A stretch of 64,000 nucleotides of DNA from JBBSUQ01 sp964389755 (GCA_964389755.1 CAYMEW010000001.1:134848-198847), one strand, 5' to 3'; positions 18,647 to 27,058 are shown, counted from the stretch's first letter. Numbers and translations are program-made. Notes: generated from the letters alone by a model not told the origin.

Positions 18647-19255
18647 ATGAAAACAGCACAATTGAGCGGTTCGGCAAGGTCGAACGTAGGGAAAAAGGAC
18701 GCTGCAGCACTGAGAAATTCAGGCATGGTGCCCTGTGTGCTTTACGGACAAGGTGAACAAACGCACTTTGCAGTTAAAGACTTAGATATCGAACGACTGA
18801 TCTTCTCGCCGGAAGTATTCCTGGTGGAAGTAGATGTTGACGGTAAAAAAGCAAACGCGATCATTCGTGAGGTGCAGCAGCACCCGGTGAAGGACAACGT
18901 AATGCACGTTGATTTCCTGGAAGTATCGAATGATAAGCCTGTGAAACTCGGATTGCCGGTTCGCCTTACAGGAAATTCACGCGGTGTGATGAACGGGGGT
19001 AAATTGCTCCAGGTATTCCGTCGTCTGAACGTTTCCGGGATTGCAAAAGACCTTCCGGAGGCTATCGTAATCGATATTACAAGCCTGCGTATCGGTCAGT
19101 CGATCCGTGTGAAAGATGTGGCGATCGAAGGAGTTCAGTTCCTCGATGCTCACAATGCAGTAATCGTATCCGTACTCCGTGCCCGTGGTTCGGTGGATGA
19201 CAGCGGTGAAGATGAAGCTGTTGAAGAAGGAGGAGAAGAGGCTGCAGCAGAATAA
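18647..19255 (+). CDS. rplY: 50S ribosomal protein L25 (Ctc family)
   Basis: Binds 5S rRNA in the large ribosomal subunit. The 202-residue form has an N-terminal L25 domain (LSGSARSNVGKKDAAALR...VPCVLYG) and a C-terminal beta domain (from about 95), making it the long Ctc type rather than the short E. coli type. It ends in an acidic Glu/Ala tail, common in these proteins. It lies 9 bp after prs in the same operon and is followed by a strong terminator at 19278-19312. Confidence 0.96.
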   Translation: MKTAQLSGSARSNVGKKDAAALRNSGMVPCVLYGQGEQTHFAVKDLDIERLIFSPEVFLVEVDVDGKKANAIIREVQQHPVKDNVMHVDFLEVSNDKPVKLGLPVRLTGNSRGVMNGGKLLQVFRRLNVSGIAKDLPEAIVIDITSLRIGQSIRVKDVAIEGVQFLDAHNAVIVSVLRARGSVDDSGEDEAVEEGGEEAAAE

Positions 19256-19277
19256 GTTTGCAACACAATGATCTTTC

Positions 19278-19312
19278 AATAAGGTTGTCTTTCGGGACAA
19301 CCTTATTTTTTT
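19278..19312 (+). terminator. Rho-independent terminator of prs-rplY
   Basis: A 12-bp stem AATAAGGTTGTC / GACAACCTTATT around a 6-base loop, followed by T7. Confidence 0.9.
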
Positions 19313-19344
19313 ATCGTAGAATCTGAACGGGAAATGCCGGAAGT

Positions 19345-21060
19345 CTATCCTCCCGGGCTGAAACCGCCACCGGAGTTTGATGTTCCCTCGATGACCTGCA
19401 TTCCGTCCCTGAATTTCTTTTCACTGACCACCTTTCCGCGTTTATCGTACAGGTACATCATGCCGTCTTTCAAACCGTCTTTATACTGTACTTCGGAGAT
19501 CAGGTTCCCGCGGCGGTCGTACTGTTTCATCGGGCCGTTGAGTTCTCCATTCTTGTAATTTGAAACCACTGCAGGCGTCTTTCCGCCGGGATAATAGGCA
19601 ATCCATTCTCCGTCTTTCTCGCCGTTCTTATAACTCCCGGTCTGCGTAAGGCGGTAATCTTTGGCAGAGAACGAACTGAAATCGCCGTCCCGTTTGCTTT
19701 CGTAATGCACCCGGTCCTTCAGTGGTCCGAAATCGATCTTACTTTTTTCCTTAAATACTTTGTAAGTATAAATGTCTTTCGGTTTGCCGTTCTCAAAGTA
19801 ATCGATCCACTCGCCGCTTTTCAGGCCGTTTTCGTAATGACCGGTCAGCTTTTGTTTCCCGGAAGGATAATAAGAGAACCAGTCGCCGTCGAGGATGCCC
19901 TTTTTAAAGGTCGAGCGATTCTTCAGTTCGCCGTTTTCCCAGTAATTGGACCATTCTCCCTCTTCTTTTCCATTGACGTAATTCCCGTTCATGAGGAGTG
20001 TCCCGTTCTCGTACCATGTTTTCCAGTTGCCGTTCATCTGGTCTTCTACATAGGTTCCTTCGCGGTACTTCTGCCCGTTAATATAAAAATAGGTCCAGGT
20101 CCCCGTACGTTTCCCGGCGCTGTATTTGGCATAATACGAAACTTCACCGGTGGGATACCAGTAAGTCCAGTCGCCATCCTGCATGTCGTTGCTAAAGGTT
20201 CCCTGCATGTCGCGTGTGCCTTTGTTGGTATACCAGGTCCAGCTCCCGCTTTTTTTACCTTCGGTGTAGTACCCGGTCACACTTTCCTGGCCGTTGTCGT
20301 AATAATAAGTATAGGAACCGTCCAGCTGTCCCTTTTTATAATGACTGATCTTTTCAAGCTGCCCGGCGTAGTAGTGAAACTTCCATTCTCCGTCTTTGAG
20401 TCCTTCCCTGAAAGAGCCGGACACCAGTGTATGCCCGAGCGGACTGCGCTCTTCGAAACCTCCGTCTTTCAGGCCGTTTTTATAGTTGTAGTATTCCTTT
20501 ACCTTTCCGCTGGTGTAGAAAGTGATCATTTCACCGGTACCGTCCGTAATGAGTTGCGTATGCGCCGAGTCCGGTAACCAGAAGGAACGCACTTCGGAGA
20601 GTGTATCGCGAATTATTTCCTCTTGTTTCTCCCTGCCATCCGGGTAATAGTAAGTCCACTGTCCGGTGGGTTCCCCATTTTCGAAATAGCCCTCCACCTC
20701 GGGCTGATTCATTTCATTCCAGGTTCGAAATACGCTGTCCTGCAGGTCATTTTTAAAATAGCCTTCCTGTTTAAGCTTTCCGTTGGGGTAATAAACAACT
20801 ACCTTTCCCTGGAGTTTTCCCCGGTAATAGTTCCGTTCTTCTTCGAGGGTCCCGGATTCATCGTAATAGAGCCATTTGCCGTGATTGTCGGTCGTTTCCC
20901 CGAAATCATCCTTGTAATAATGCCCGGTAGAAAGCACTTTTGTATGTTTGAAATCGTAGTAATTGGTGATCTTTTTGGTAAAATTCTTCCTGTCAATTTC
21001 CTGTGCGGACACATTCCCGAGCAGCAGCAGGCCCAGGGTTGCAAAAAGTAAGTTTCTCAT
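19345..21060 (-). CDS. Secreted YwqK/MORN-like repeat protein
   Basis: About 571 residues from the ATG at 21060, which begins a clean signal peptide (MRNLLFATLGLLLLGNVSAQ); in-frame ATGs 4 and 8 codons earlier only add polar residues. The rest is nearly all tandem repeats of about 22-24 residues, each with a G-x-W/F-x-x-Y-Y-x-(N/D)-G core followed by a spacer ending Y-K/E-x-G. I count at least fifteen. This is the pattern annotated as 'toxin-antitoxin system YwqK family antitoxin', but long exported forms are common in Bacteroidota and no toxin is nearby, so a toxin-antitoxin role is unlikely. Likely periplasmic or surface; function unknown. It follows a LysE-family gene by 45 bp. Confidence 0.85.
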   Translation of the reverse strand: MRNLLFATLGLLLLGNVSAQEIDRKNFTKKITNYYDFKHTKVLSTGHYYKDDFGETTDNHGKWLYYDESGTLEEERNYYRGKLQGKVVVYYPNGKLKQEGYFKNDLQDSVFRTWNEMNQPEVEGYFENGEPTGQWTYYYPDGREKQEEIIRDTLSEVRSFWLPDSAHTQLITDGTGEMITFYTSGKVKEYYNYKNGLKDGGFEERSPLGHTLVSGSFREGLKDGEWKFHYYAGQLEKISHYKKGQLDGSYTYYYDNGQESVTGYYTEGKKSGSWTWYTNKGTRDMQGTFSNDMQDGDWTYWYPTGEVSYYAKYSAGKRTGTWTYFYINGQKYREGTYVEDQMNGNWKTWYENGTLLMNGNYVNGKEEGEWSNYWENGELKNRSTFKKGILDGDWFSYYPSGKQKLTGHYENGLKSGEWIDYFENGKPKDIYTYKVFKEKSKIDFGPLKDRVHYESKRDGDFSSFSAKDYRLTQTGSYKNGEKDGEWIAYYPGGKTPAVVSNYKNGELNGPMKQYDRRGNLISEVQYKDGLKDGMMYLYDKRGKVVSEKKFRDGMQVIEGTSNSGGGFSPGG

Positions 21061-21105
21061 GCTATTGTTCATACTTATTTCCATAACGTATTTTGGAACC
21101 GATCG

Positions 21106-21750
21106 TTACACTTTTCCCAGTATTCCCTGGATGATCAGGAACACGCCGAATCCTACAAATACGATACCGGTAATCTGGTTGAGCGATTTGAGCAGTTTGT
21201 CGGTCACGAGCGGCCGAAGGCGTTTGGCCCCGGCGATCTTGAGCAGGTCAACCGAAAAGAAAGTAACGAGGATGACGAGGATAAAAAAGAGCACCCCGTA
21301 ATCGTCCGAAGTGGCGGAATACTTGCTGCCAAGCGACATGACGGAGAACCAGTAGAAGATCACCATCGGGTTCGCCATGTTGAGAACAAATCCTTTGAGT
21401 ATCAGGAAGAGGTAATCTTTGGAGTTGTTCACATTGTTGCCGGATTCATCCTTCTTTTGCCGGGCCGGTTTCTTAAAAAAAGACACGGCCCCGTAGATGA
21501 GCAGCAAGGAACCCCCGATGATCTTAACAACGCTGTTACTTTTACCTTCGGTCAGATCCTGCACTTCGGAGAAAAAGATGTAGGCGATCATGATGTAGAG
21601 CAGGTCGCTAATGAGCACACCGAGGTCGAAGGCAAGTGCGGCGCGCATTCCGCGACGGATCGAGGTTTCGAGGATCACGAAAAACACCGGTCCGATCATG
21701 ATGCTGAGGATAAAGCCGGTAACAACTCCTTTTAAGATCAATTCGCTCAA
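21106..21750 (-). CDS. LysE family translocator
   Basis: A 214-residue integral membrane protein with about six hydrophobic segments. The N-terminus is LysE-like: LKGVVTGFILSIMIGPVFF and then RRGMRAALAFDLGVLISDLLY, with the charged central loop KKPARQKKDESG before the second half. LysE/RhtB proteins export amino acids or related small molecules; the substrate cannot be told. A promoter element (TATTTTTG) is at 21770-21777, and the repeat protein downstream may share its transcript. Confidence 0.88.
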   Translation of the reverse strand: MSELILKGVVTGFILSIMIGPVFFVILETSIRRGMRAALAFDLGVLISDLLYIMIAYIFFSEVQDLTEGKSNSVVKIIGGSLLLIYGAVSFFKKPARQKKDESGNNVNNSKDYLFLILKGFVLNMANPMVIFYWFSVMSLGSKYSATSDDYGVLFFILVILVTFFSVDLLKIAGAKRLRPLVTDKLLKSLNQITGIVFVGFGVFLIIQGILGKV

Positions 21751-21769
21751 ATCTGCTGGCTGTTTTCTA

Positions 21770-21777
21770 CAAAAATA
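21770..21777 (-). promoter_or_regulatory. Bacteroidota -7 promoter element of the LysE-family gene
   Basis: TATTTTTG on the minus strand, exact match to TAnnTTTG, 20 bp before the start codon. Confidence 0.55.
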
Positions 21778-21872
21778 AGGTTATCTTTCGTTTGAGGCCA
21801 TTTTTGGGGAAGCTTGTGAAAATTTATCGGATGTTTTGCTCCGAAAGATGGCGTACGTTGGCGGAAGTTAAT

Positions 21873-21880
21873 TACATTTG
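21873..21880 (+). promoter_or_regulatory. Bacteroidota -7 promoter element of the 119-residue gene
   Basis: TACATTTG followed by C, exact match to TAnnTTTG, 46 bp before the ATG. Confidence 0.6.
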
Positions 21881-21926
21881 CACAGAAAATTCAGAATAAA
21901 CACGTTCCGTCCGAAAAAAAGAAACT

Positions 21927-22286
21927 ATGAAAATTGCAACGGCTAATAAGAAGTTGGATGAGATTATCAACATGGTGCAGACCGAAGGCGTTGAGGCTCC
22001 GGGCCTGATCGGCGAACTGAAGCAACTGCGGGAATTTGCACTCAAGGAGCAGGATCCACTGGTAACCAAGGTACTTCGTCTGACCTATGAGTTTCTGGAA
22101 GAGCGCCATTCGTTTGATGTGCGTGCACAATATGAGGAAGACGAGGAAGGGAATGAATATCCGCTCGAGATCGAGGACCAGGAAAACCTGCTTTACCTGC
22201 TCGACCTGTTGAAAAACGCGGAACACAAGATCAATCGTGAAGAGATCAAAGATTACCGTACGGCCCTGAAACACGAGTTATACTGA
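21927..22286 (+). CDS. Conserved-looking cytoplasmic protein, unknown function
   Basis: 119 residues with no signal or membrane segment. It is predicted mostly helical and acidic, with a strongly acidic stretch (YEEDEEGNEYPLEIEDQE, about 70-87) and a charged helical C-terminus ending KDYRTALKHELY. It has its own exact promoter element and its own terminator at 22310-22338, so it is a stand-alone expressed gene. I do not recognise the family. The acidic helices suggest a protein-binding or regulatory role, but that is only a guess. Confidence 0.75.
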   Translation: MKIATANKKLDEIINMVQTEGVEAPGLIGELKQLREFALKEQDPLVTKVLRLTYEFLEERHSFDVRAQYEEDEEGNEYPLEIEDQENLLYLLDLLKNAEHKINREEIKDYRTALKHELY

Positions 22287-22309
22287 TCTTTTAAAAGATA
22301 CGTATTTTA

Positions 22310-22338
22310 AAAATCGACTTTCGGGTCGATTTTTTTTG
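22310..22338 (+). terminator. Rho-independent terminator
   Basis: Stem AAATCGAC / GTCGATTT with a 6-base loop, followed by a run of T. It ends the transcript of the 119-residue gene. Confidence 0.85.
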
Positions 22339-22427
22339 TTTTAGAACCCAACGCTTTGAGTTTTGTGTTCGTCTTAGAATTAGTTAGTAACTGATTACAG
22401 TTTTAGGTTTTATTTTCCTTGCAGGTA

Positions 22428-22502
22428 CCTGAAAAGAGTTTTCTACCTCAAAAGACACTATGGATCAATAGTTCTTTGTTAACTCTTTTCAGGTCTTTTT
22501 TT
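22428..22502 (+). ncRNA. Long hairpin followed by T-run: candidate small RNA or orphan terminator
   Basis: ACCTGAAAAGAGTT (22428-22441) and AACTCTTTTCAGGT (22480-22493) are perfect 14-bp inverted copies separated by 38 bases and followed by a T tract. The 119-residue gene upstream already has its own terminator at 22310, so this second hairpin probably ends or forms a separate transcript. A promoter for it is not clear. Confidence 0.45.
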
Positions 22503-22732
22503 TGTTCTATCCCGCCACTTTTCGCTGTTCTTAATTCCTGTATTTTCTTGCATCCATTTCATCCGGAAGCGCCTTCGGAGCCTGTTCCTGCACAAAGAAC
22601 GTGCGCCCTCCCCGGGATCAAAGCGTCTCCGCATACCAGGGGAACCGCCTGCACGATACGGTGGGATTGCATCACGTATACTTTATCCCGGCTCAGTCTA
22701 CAGGCTTGCTATACAATTGCCATACTTTACGC

Positions 22733-22765
22733 ACGGTGCAACCACGGCACAACCACGGTGCAACC
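22733..22765. repeat. Three tandem 11-bp repeats
   Basis: ACGGTGCAACC, ACGGCACAACC and ACGGTGCAACC follow each other without spacing; units 1 and 3 are identical and unit 2 differs at two bases. Non-coding. Confidence 0.7.
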
Positions 22766-22959
22766 CTTTCTTTTCCGGAAAATCAAATAAGATGCTAATC
22801 GCGTGATGCTTTGCCGGGAATCCGGCGGAACTATTTACGGCCCTGCGAACATTCCGGGCGATTCTGCTATTGAGGAAGTTCAGCGGGTCAGGGAGAACTA
22901 TTTAATTAACGTATTCCTCCCTGAAATGTTGCTTTTACGAGGTGTATGATCGTTCTGTT

Positions 22960-25788
22960 TCAGCAATACATACAAAACGAAAAGGCTCCGCGCTCGATGT
23001 GTTCAAACGGCTGTTCCGTATCGTAGAGGTCCGACAGGATGTTGGCGATCATTTCCGGGAAAAGCTCCATAAGTTCGTTCAGGGTGTAAGTGCCGGTCTG
23101 CATCGGGAAATGCGTGTCTCCACCCGAAATAAAGGAAACGATCTCCGTCATTTCAGGCAGGTATCCTTCGTTTCTCAGGAAAAGAAAATTGTAAAAGAAG
23201 AGCTGCAGGATGTGCTTATTATCCCGTATTGACGACAGGAAGTGATTTTCGGGATTATCACGCGGCTTCAGGGAAACGTCTTCTGTCTTCACGACACCGG
23301 TCTTGTAGTCGATGATGCGCGTACGGTCTCCGACGAGGTCAATGCGGTCGATGTTTCCTTTGAGGCGTACTTTTTTGTGTTCACCTGCAATTTCCAGTTC
23401 TATTTCCATGGTATAGGTGCGTTCAAGGGAATGGATGAACACCGGTTCGGTCTGTTGCCGCAGGAAATCCCGTTCGGATTCGAGAAAACGTTTGGTGAGC
23501 CGTGTTGCCATTTCAAAGCTGAGCAGGTTCTTCCCTTTGTTGACGGCCTCATCGTCCTGGTCGAAAAGCGCCACGAATTTTTGCCGGAGAATGTACTGAA
23601 ACTGGCGCAACATCTTTTCGATGTCTTCGACCTGCAGGGAAGGCACCGGTCCGGGTTTGCGTTCGCCGTGCTTTGTGTAGAGCGCATGCGGTTCATAGAG
23701 TACTTCAAGGGTCTCGTGGATCGCGGTACCGAAGGAATGACTGCGAATGTCTTCCTCCACGCGTTCTTCCTCGTAGAACTCGAGCACATAGCGGTAGTAA
23801 AAGTCGAGCGGGCAGTTCAGGTATTTTTTAAGCATGGAAGCCGACACGGAGTGCGCAATCATTTCATCGAGGCGTTGCAGGATCTCGGGCGTCTTTTGTT
23901 TTACGGCATGTTCCCGGGTGTTTTGCCCGGGTTCGCGCAGCGTGTAGTAATGGTGCCGCAGGTTGATCTCCGGGTTGGCGCGTGCCAGTTCGAGCTCCAG
24001 CTGAAGCAGGTAACGACTTTTTTCGTTGCTACCAACGCTTTCCTGCGCTTTGGAATAGCTTACATGGAGTTCTTTGCAGGCATGTAAAAGCCTGTAAAAG
24101 TGATGGGCGAACAGTCCCTGTTTCTCACGGGGCGTCGGCAGACCGGCGTAGCGCCTGAGGTCCATCGGGATAATTGACTGAATGGGGTTGTTGGGTGGCA
24201 TTACACCTTCGTTCATCCCGACGCAGATGATGGTTTCGAAATCGAGGAGGCGCGTTTCAAGCAATCCCATGACCTGGAGTCCTTCGAGCGGATCCCCGTG
24301 ATACGCCACAGCGTGGTTACTCCAGTGCTGATTGAAAAGCGAGCGGAAGGTACGCTGCGACATGGCGGGAATCCCTTCGGAAAGGATGTTCTCAAATTCC
24401 GCCAGTGCACTGTCGAAGGCCTGTAATACGGCTTTTTCGAAGTTGAACTGTTTTCCCAGGCAACTGTAAATGAACCGGTTGGTCTCCCGAATGAGTGCTG
24501 TACCCGCGATAAAATCTTCATTCCAGCTGCGGTTCATCAGTTCGAGCAATTTATCTGCTACCGGACCGATGCGGTTTGCCTCGTGTGCCGGGTTGATAAA
24601 CAGTTTGTTGTGTCGTGCAACCCTGTTCTCCACTTCCGTCAGTCTTGCTTTTTCGGCATCGGGAAGCATGGAACTGGTGAACGGATGATTGAACACCTGG
24701 AAAAAGTCTTTGTGATACATCCCGGAAGTCCGAAATCTCCGGTGATTTTCACGGATCGAAAAGATGAGATCGACCCATGAACGCACGGGGGTATTCTTCA
24801 ATGGAAGACCGAGCGTGATGTTCGCCGTGCCGATATTTGCCGGCAGGTTTCGCAGGGTGGGAACAATGAGCGTTTCGTCGGCCAGCAGGATCAGCGTTTT
24901 CCGGATCTTTTCGGGGGTAAATCCTGCGAGGAGTGTTCCGGCAATGTGCGCCTGCCCGGTTACCTGTGTACATTCATACAGGTGTACTTCCTTCGCATCC
25001 TGTGCGAGTGTATTGCGTTCGAAGGGCAGTTCTTTTACGGAAAGTTCTTTCTTAAGTTCCCGGAGGAACATTCCTGCTTCGTGTACGGGATTATCGAGGT
25101 AAAAGCGATCGGCGTTGATGAGTATGTGTCCGCGCCCCATCGTGTGCAGTTGCTTCATAATACTGATCTCGGCACGGGAAAGAGCGTTGAAGCCGGCAAA
25201 GACAAAGTGCCGGTCACGGTTACCGGCGAACACCCGGTCTATGTTTTCCGCCAGTTCTTTGAAAGCAAAGCCGGCATTGGTGCAATCCTTCAGGTCGAGG
25301 CGCTGGCGGAGTTTTTCGTAGTACACCGGCAGGCGGTCCCAGAACTGGAGGAAGCGTTCCTGGCTGGACGTCAGTGTTTCGTTTCCAAAACTCCAGTTTT
25401 CGATCTCTTTGATATCCCGCAGGTTCCGAAACAGGTCACGCGAGTCGATCAGGTAGCGGTCTATTTCATCGAAATCGGCAAGGAGCGTATTTCCCCAGGT
25501 CATGAATTCATCGAAGGAAAAGTCGATGTCAGTCTCGGCTTGTGCGAGGTGAATTTCGAAGAGCTGCATGAGGATGCGGGTGCGGTCGATCACCGTCTTA
25601 CTGCTAAGCGACGCGATCCACGCATCCATGGTAATCATTTCCGGTGCGATCAGCGGTTTTCCGTAGGCGTGAAAAAGCGAAGCGGCCAGGTGTTTCGCAG
25701 CCCGACGCGAAGGCAGTACGATCACGAGGTTTTTCAGGTCGAGGTCCTGTTCGCGGATGTATGTTGCTACCTGGTCGGTGAAGTTCAT
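22960..25788 (-). CDS. PD-(D/E)XK nuclease family protein, AddB/RecB-like
   Basis: A 942-residue protein. The N-terminal part resembles an inactivated UvrD-type helicase as in AddB (LVIVLPSRRAAKHLA, then ICVGMNEGVMPP near the middle). The C-terminal nuclease has FGTAIHETLE, the catalytic GNIDRIDLVG...IIDYKTG and the family's QLFFYNFL. A first Fe-S-type Cys is present in LNCPLDFYYRY, and the protein ends FSFCMYC; the fourth Cys normally found a few residues later is missing. Its partner helicase AddA is not nearby. It starts 1 bp after the stop of the DUF4143-type gene upstream, so they are an operon. A role in DNA end processing or recombination is inferred from the family. Confidence 0.88.
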   Translation of the reverse strand: MNFTDQVATYIREQDLDLKNLVIVLPSRRAAKHLAASLFHAYGKPLIAPEMITMDAWIASLSSKTVIDRTRILMQLFEIHLAQAETDIDFSFDEFMTWGNTLLADFDEIDRYLIDSRDLFRNLRDIKEIENWSFGNETLTSSQERFLQFWDRLPVYYEKLRQRLDLKDCTNAGFAFKELAENIDRVFAGNRDRHFVFAGFNALSRAEISIMKQLHTMGRGHILINADRFYLDNPVHEAGMFLRELKKELSVKELPFERNTLAQDAKEVHLYECTQVTGQAHIAGTLLAGFTPEKIRKTLILLADETLIVPTLRNLPANIGTANITLGLPLKNTPVRSWVDLIFSIRENHRRFRTSGMYHKDFFQVFNHPFTSSMLPDAEKARLTEVENRVARHNKLFINPAHEANRIGPVADKLLELMNRSWNEDFIAGTALIRETNRFIYSCLGKQFNFEKAVLQAFDSALAEFENILSEGIPAMSQRTFRSLFNQHWSNHAVAYHGDPLEGLQVMGLLETRLLDFETIICVGMNEGVMPPNNPIQSIIPMDLRRYAGLPTPREKQGLFAHHFYRLLHACKELHVSYSKAQESVGSNEKSRYLLQLELELARANPEINLRHHYYTLREPGQNTREHAVKQKTPEILQRLDEMIAHSVSASMLKKYLNCPLDFYYRYVLEFYEEERVEEDIRSHSFGTAIHETLEVLYEPHALYTKHGERKPGPVPSLQVEDIEKMLRQFQYILRQKFVALFDQDDEAVNKGKNLLSFEMATRLTKRFLESERDFLRQQTEPVFIHSLERTYTMEIELEIAGEHKKVRLKGNIDRIDLVGDRTRIIDYKTGVVKTEDVSLKPRDNPENHFLSSIRDNKHILQLFFYNFLFLRNEGYLPEMTEIVSFISGGDTHFPMQTGTYTLNELMELFPEMIANILSDLYDTEQPFEHIERGAFSFCMYC

Positions 25789-25789
25789 G

Positions 25790-26908
25790 TTATTTCCTGC
25801 TTAAAAAATTCCAGTAAGTGGCCCTGTTGAGCACGCCTGTCCGCGCTTGCGGATACGCTTTTACGAAGGCTGCCGGGAAGCGCGGGGTCTTGCGTTTCTG
25901 CCAGTCGGCCTTGTAGGCCATGAGCTTATCGCCGTACACTTCGATGTAATCCATTTGTTGGCGCGTATGCGTTCGCCAGAAGAATAATTCGGCTTTTGTT
26001 CCGTTGAGACGCAACCATTTTACGCGTTCAGCTACCAGCCAGTTTTTCCAGAGCACGTCCATGTCGTTGCGAAAGTTTACCGGATTGAAATTGCGGATCA
26101 GCGCATTGCGAATGCCATTATCGGTAAAGTAAACGAGGTGTCCTTTCTTGAGTTCGTAGCGATGCTCATTGTAAAAGGAGGGCAGCCTGATGAGCACGAA
26201 GGCTTTTTCAAAAAGGTCGATGTAGCGTTCGACGGTCTCATTGTCGAGGTCGCAGAGTTCCCCGATCTCGTTGTAGGAGACGGGTTCCCCGATACGGAAT
26301 GCCAGTTGTTGCAACAGGCGCATAAGTTGATCGGACTTATTGATGCGCTCTGCTCCGAGTTGCGTGCGTACCACGAGTTCAAGGATCGTTTCGAGGTACC
26401 CCGGGGCGTATTCCGGCGCGGTGACAGTTCGCGCATAAGATCCGAAAATAAGCCGTTCTTCGAGCAGGCGGTCCAGTTCGGCAATTCCCTGGAAGCGTGC
26501 CAATTCCTGGAAGCAGGGCGGATACACGAACATTTCGAGTTGGTTCATGCTCAGCACTTCCTGCAGTACTTCGTCGATCTCAGGTTCGAATGAAAACGAG
26601 AGCACGAGGTTAAAGGACCGTTCGCTCACGAGCATTTCCTCGATGAATGTTTGAAGTTCGGGAATGTATTCAGCCTGGTGAATTACGGTAATGCGATTCT
26701 CAGGGATCCGTGCCGTGAGGTCTGCCGCTATTTCTGCGCGCTGTTTTTTTTCGGCCAGGTCAATGATGACGGGATCAAGTTCGGAGAGCGCGGTATTGAG
26801 GATCGTTCGTTTTCCGGATGATACGGGACCTTTAACCACAAGTAATTTGTGCGTTCGTACTTTTTCGCGAATCTCCGATTCCTGGTTCCTGGGGATGAGC
26901 ATGGTCAT
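25790..26908 (-). CDS. DUF4143-type AAA protein with degenerate ATP-binding motifs
   Basis: The layout follows the AAA/DUF4143 family: an N-terminal P-loop domain, a winged-helix part (about 200-260) and a C-terminal DUF4143 domain (HLVYFTDNGIRNALI..., FFWRTHTRQQMDYIE). Numbered from ATG 26908, the P-loop reads GPVSSGKRT (27-35), with Arg in place of the Ser/Thr after GK. The Walker B place reads ITVIHQAEYIPEL (73-85) without the usual Asp-Glu. Nucleotide hydrolysis is therefore doubtful. The longest frame starts at 26926, inside the promoter element at 26924-26931, so the start is 26908 or 26902 (MLIPRNQ). It lies 1 bp before the nuclease gene. Function unknown. Confidence 0.82.
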   Translation of the reverse strand: MTMLIPRNQESEIREKVRTHKLLVVKGPVSSGKRTILNTALSELDPVIIDLAEKKQRAEIAADLTARIPENRITVIHQAEYIPELQTFIEEMLVSERSFNLVLSFSFEPEIDEVLQEVLSMNQLEMFVYPPCFQELARFQGIAELDRLLEERLIFGSYARTVTAPEYAPGYLETILELVVRTQLGAERINKSDQLMRLLQQLAFRIGEPVSYNEIGELCDLDNETVERYIDLFEKAFVLIRLPSFYNEHRYELKKGHLVYFTDNGIRNALIRNFNPVNFRNDMDVLWKNWLVAERVKWLRLNGTKAELFFWRTHTRQQMDYIEVYGDKLMAYKADWQKRKTPRFPAAFVKAYPQARTGVLNRATYWNFLSRK

Positions 26909-26923
26909 TTCAAGTGTTTGGGA

Positions 26924-26931
26924 CAAATATA
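26924..26931 (-). promoter_or_regulatory. Bacteroidota -7 promoter element of the DUF4143-nuclease operon
   Basis: TATATTTG on the minus strand, exact match to TAnnTTTG. It overlaps the farthest in-frame start codon, which argues for a downstream start. Confidence 0.6.
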
Positions 26932-27004
26932 CATTTTCGACGGATTATTCGTGTAAATACGTTAAAAATTGCGGTTTAATTATTCCTCCAGGAATGGTAT
27001 TAAA

Positions 27005-27034
27005 CAAAAACGGCCTGCCGAAGCAAGCCGTTCT
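27005..27034 (-). terminator. Rho-independent terminator of the 938-residue T9SS protein gene
   Basis: On the minus strand, ACGGCTTGC / GCAGGCCGT pair around a TTCG tetraloop (one mismatch) and are followed by T5. Confidence 0.85.
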
Positions 27035-27058
27035 ATATTGAAAAATGTTTATTAAATC

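Larger units (their letters stand above)
22339..22959. other. Gene-poor region with a strong hairpin and short tandem repeats
   Basis: Open frames cross this 0.6 kb region (longest 123 codons, 22419-22790), but they run through the hairpin, are rich in Cys/Ser/Pro/Thr without any fold pattern and resemble nothing known, so I call no gene. It contains the hairpin at 22428-22502 and the tandem repeats at 22733-22765. The rest shows no clear signal. Confidence 0.55.

Noticed and set aside
19345..21060. Toxin-antitoxin system suggested by the YwqK label
   Set aside because: The protein has a signal peptide, is far longer than an antitoxin, and no toxin-like gene is adjacent.
22419..22790. A 123-codon plus-strand frame in the gap near the hairpin
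   Set aside because: It runs through the 14-bp hairpin and T-run and the tandem repeats, lacks a promoter or signal, and its residues show no protein-like pattern.
22960..26908. The DUF4143-type protein with the nuclease as a known defence system
   Set aside because: No match in gene content to a defence system I know, no integrase or mobile-element signs nearby, and the nuclease is of the housekeeping AddB type. Kept only as an unusual pair.
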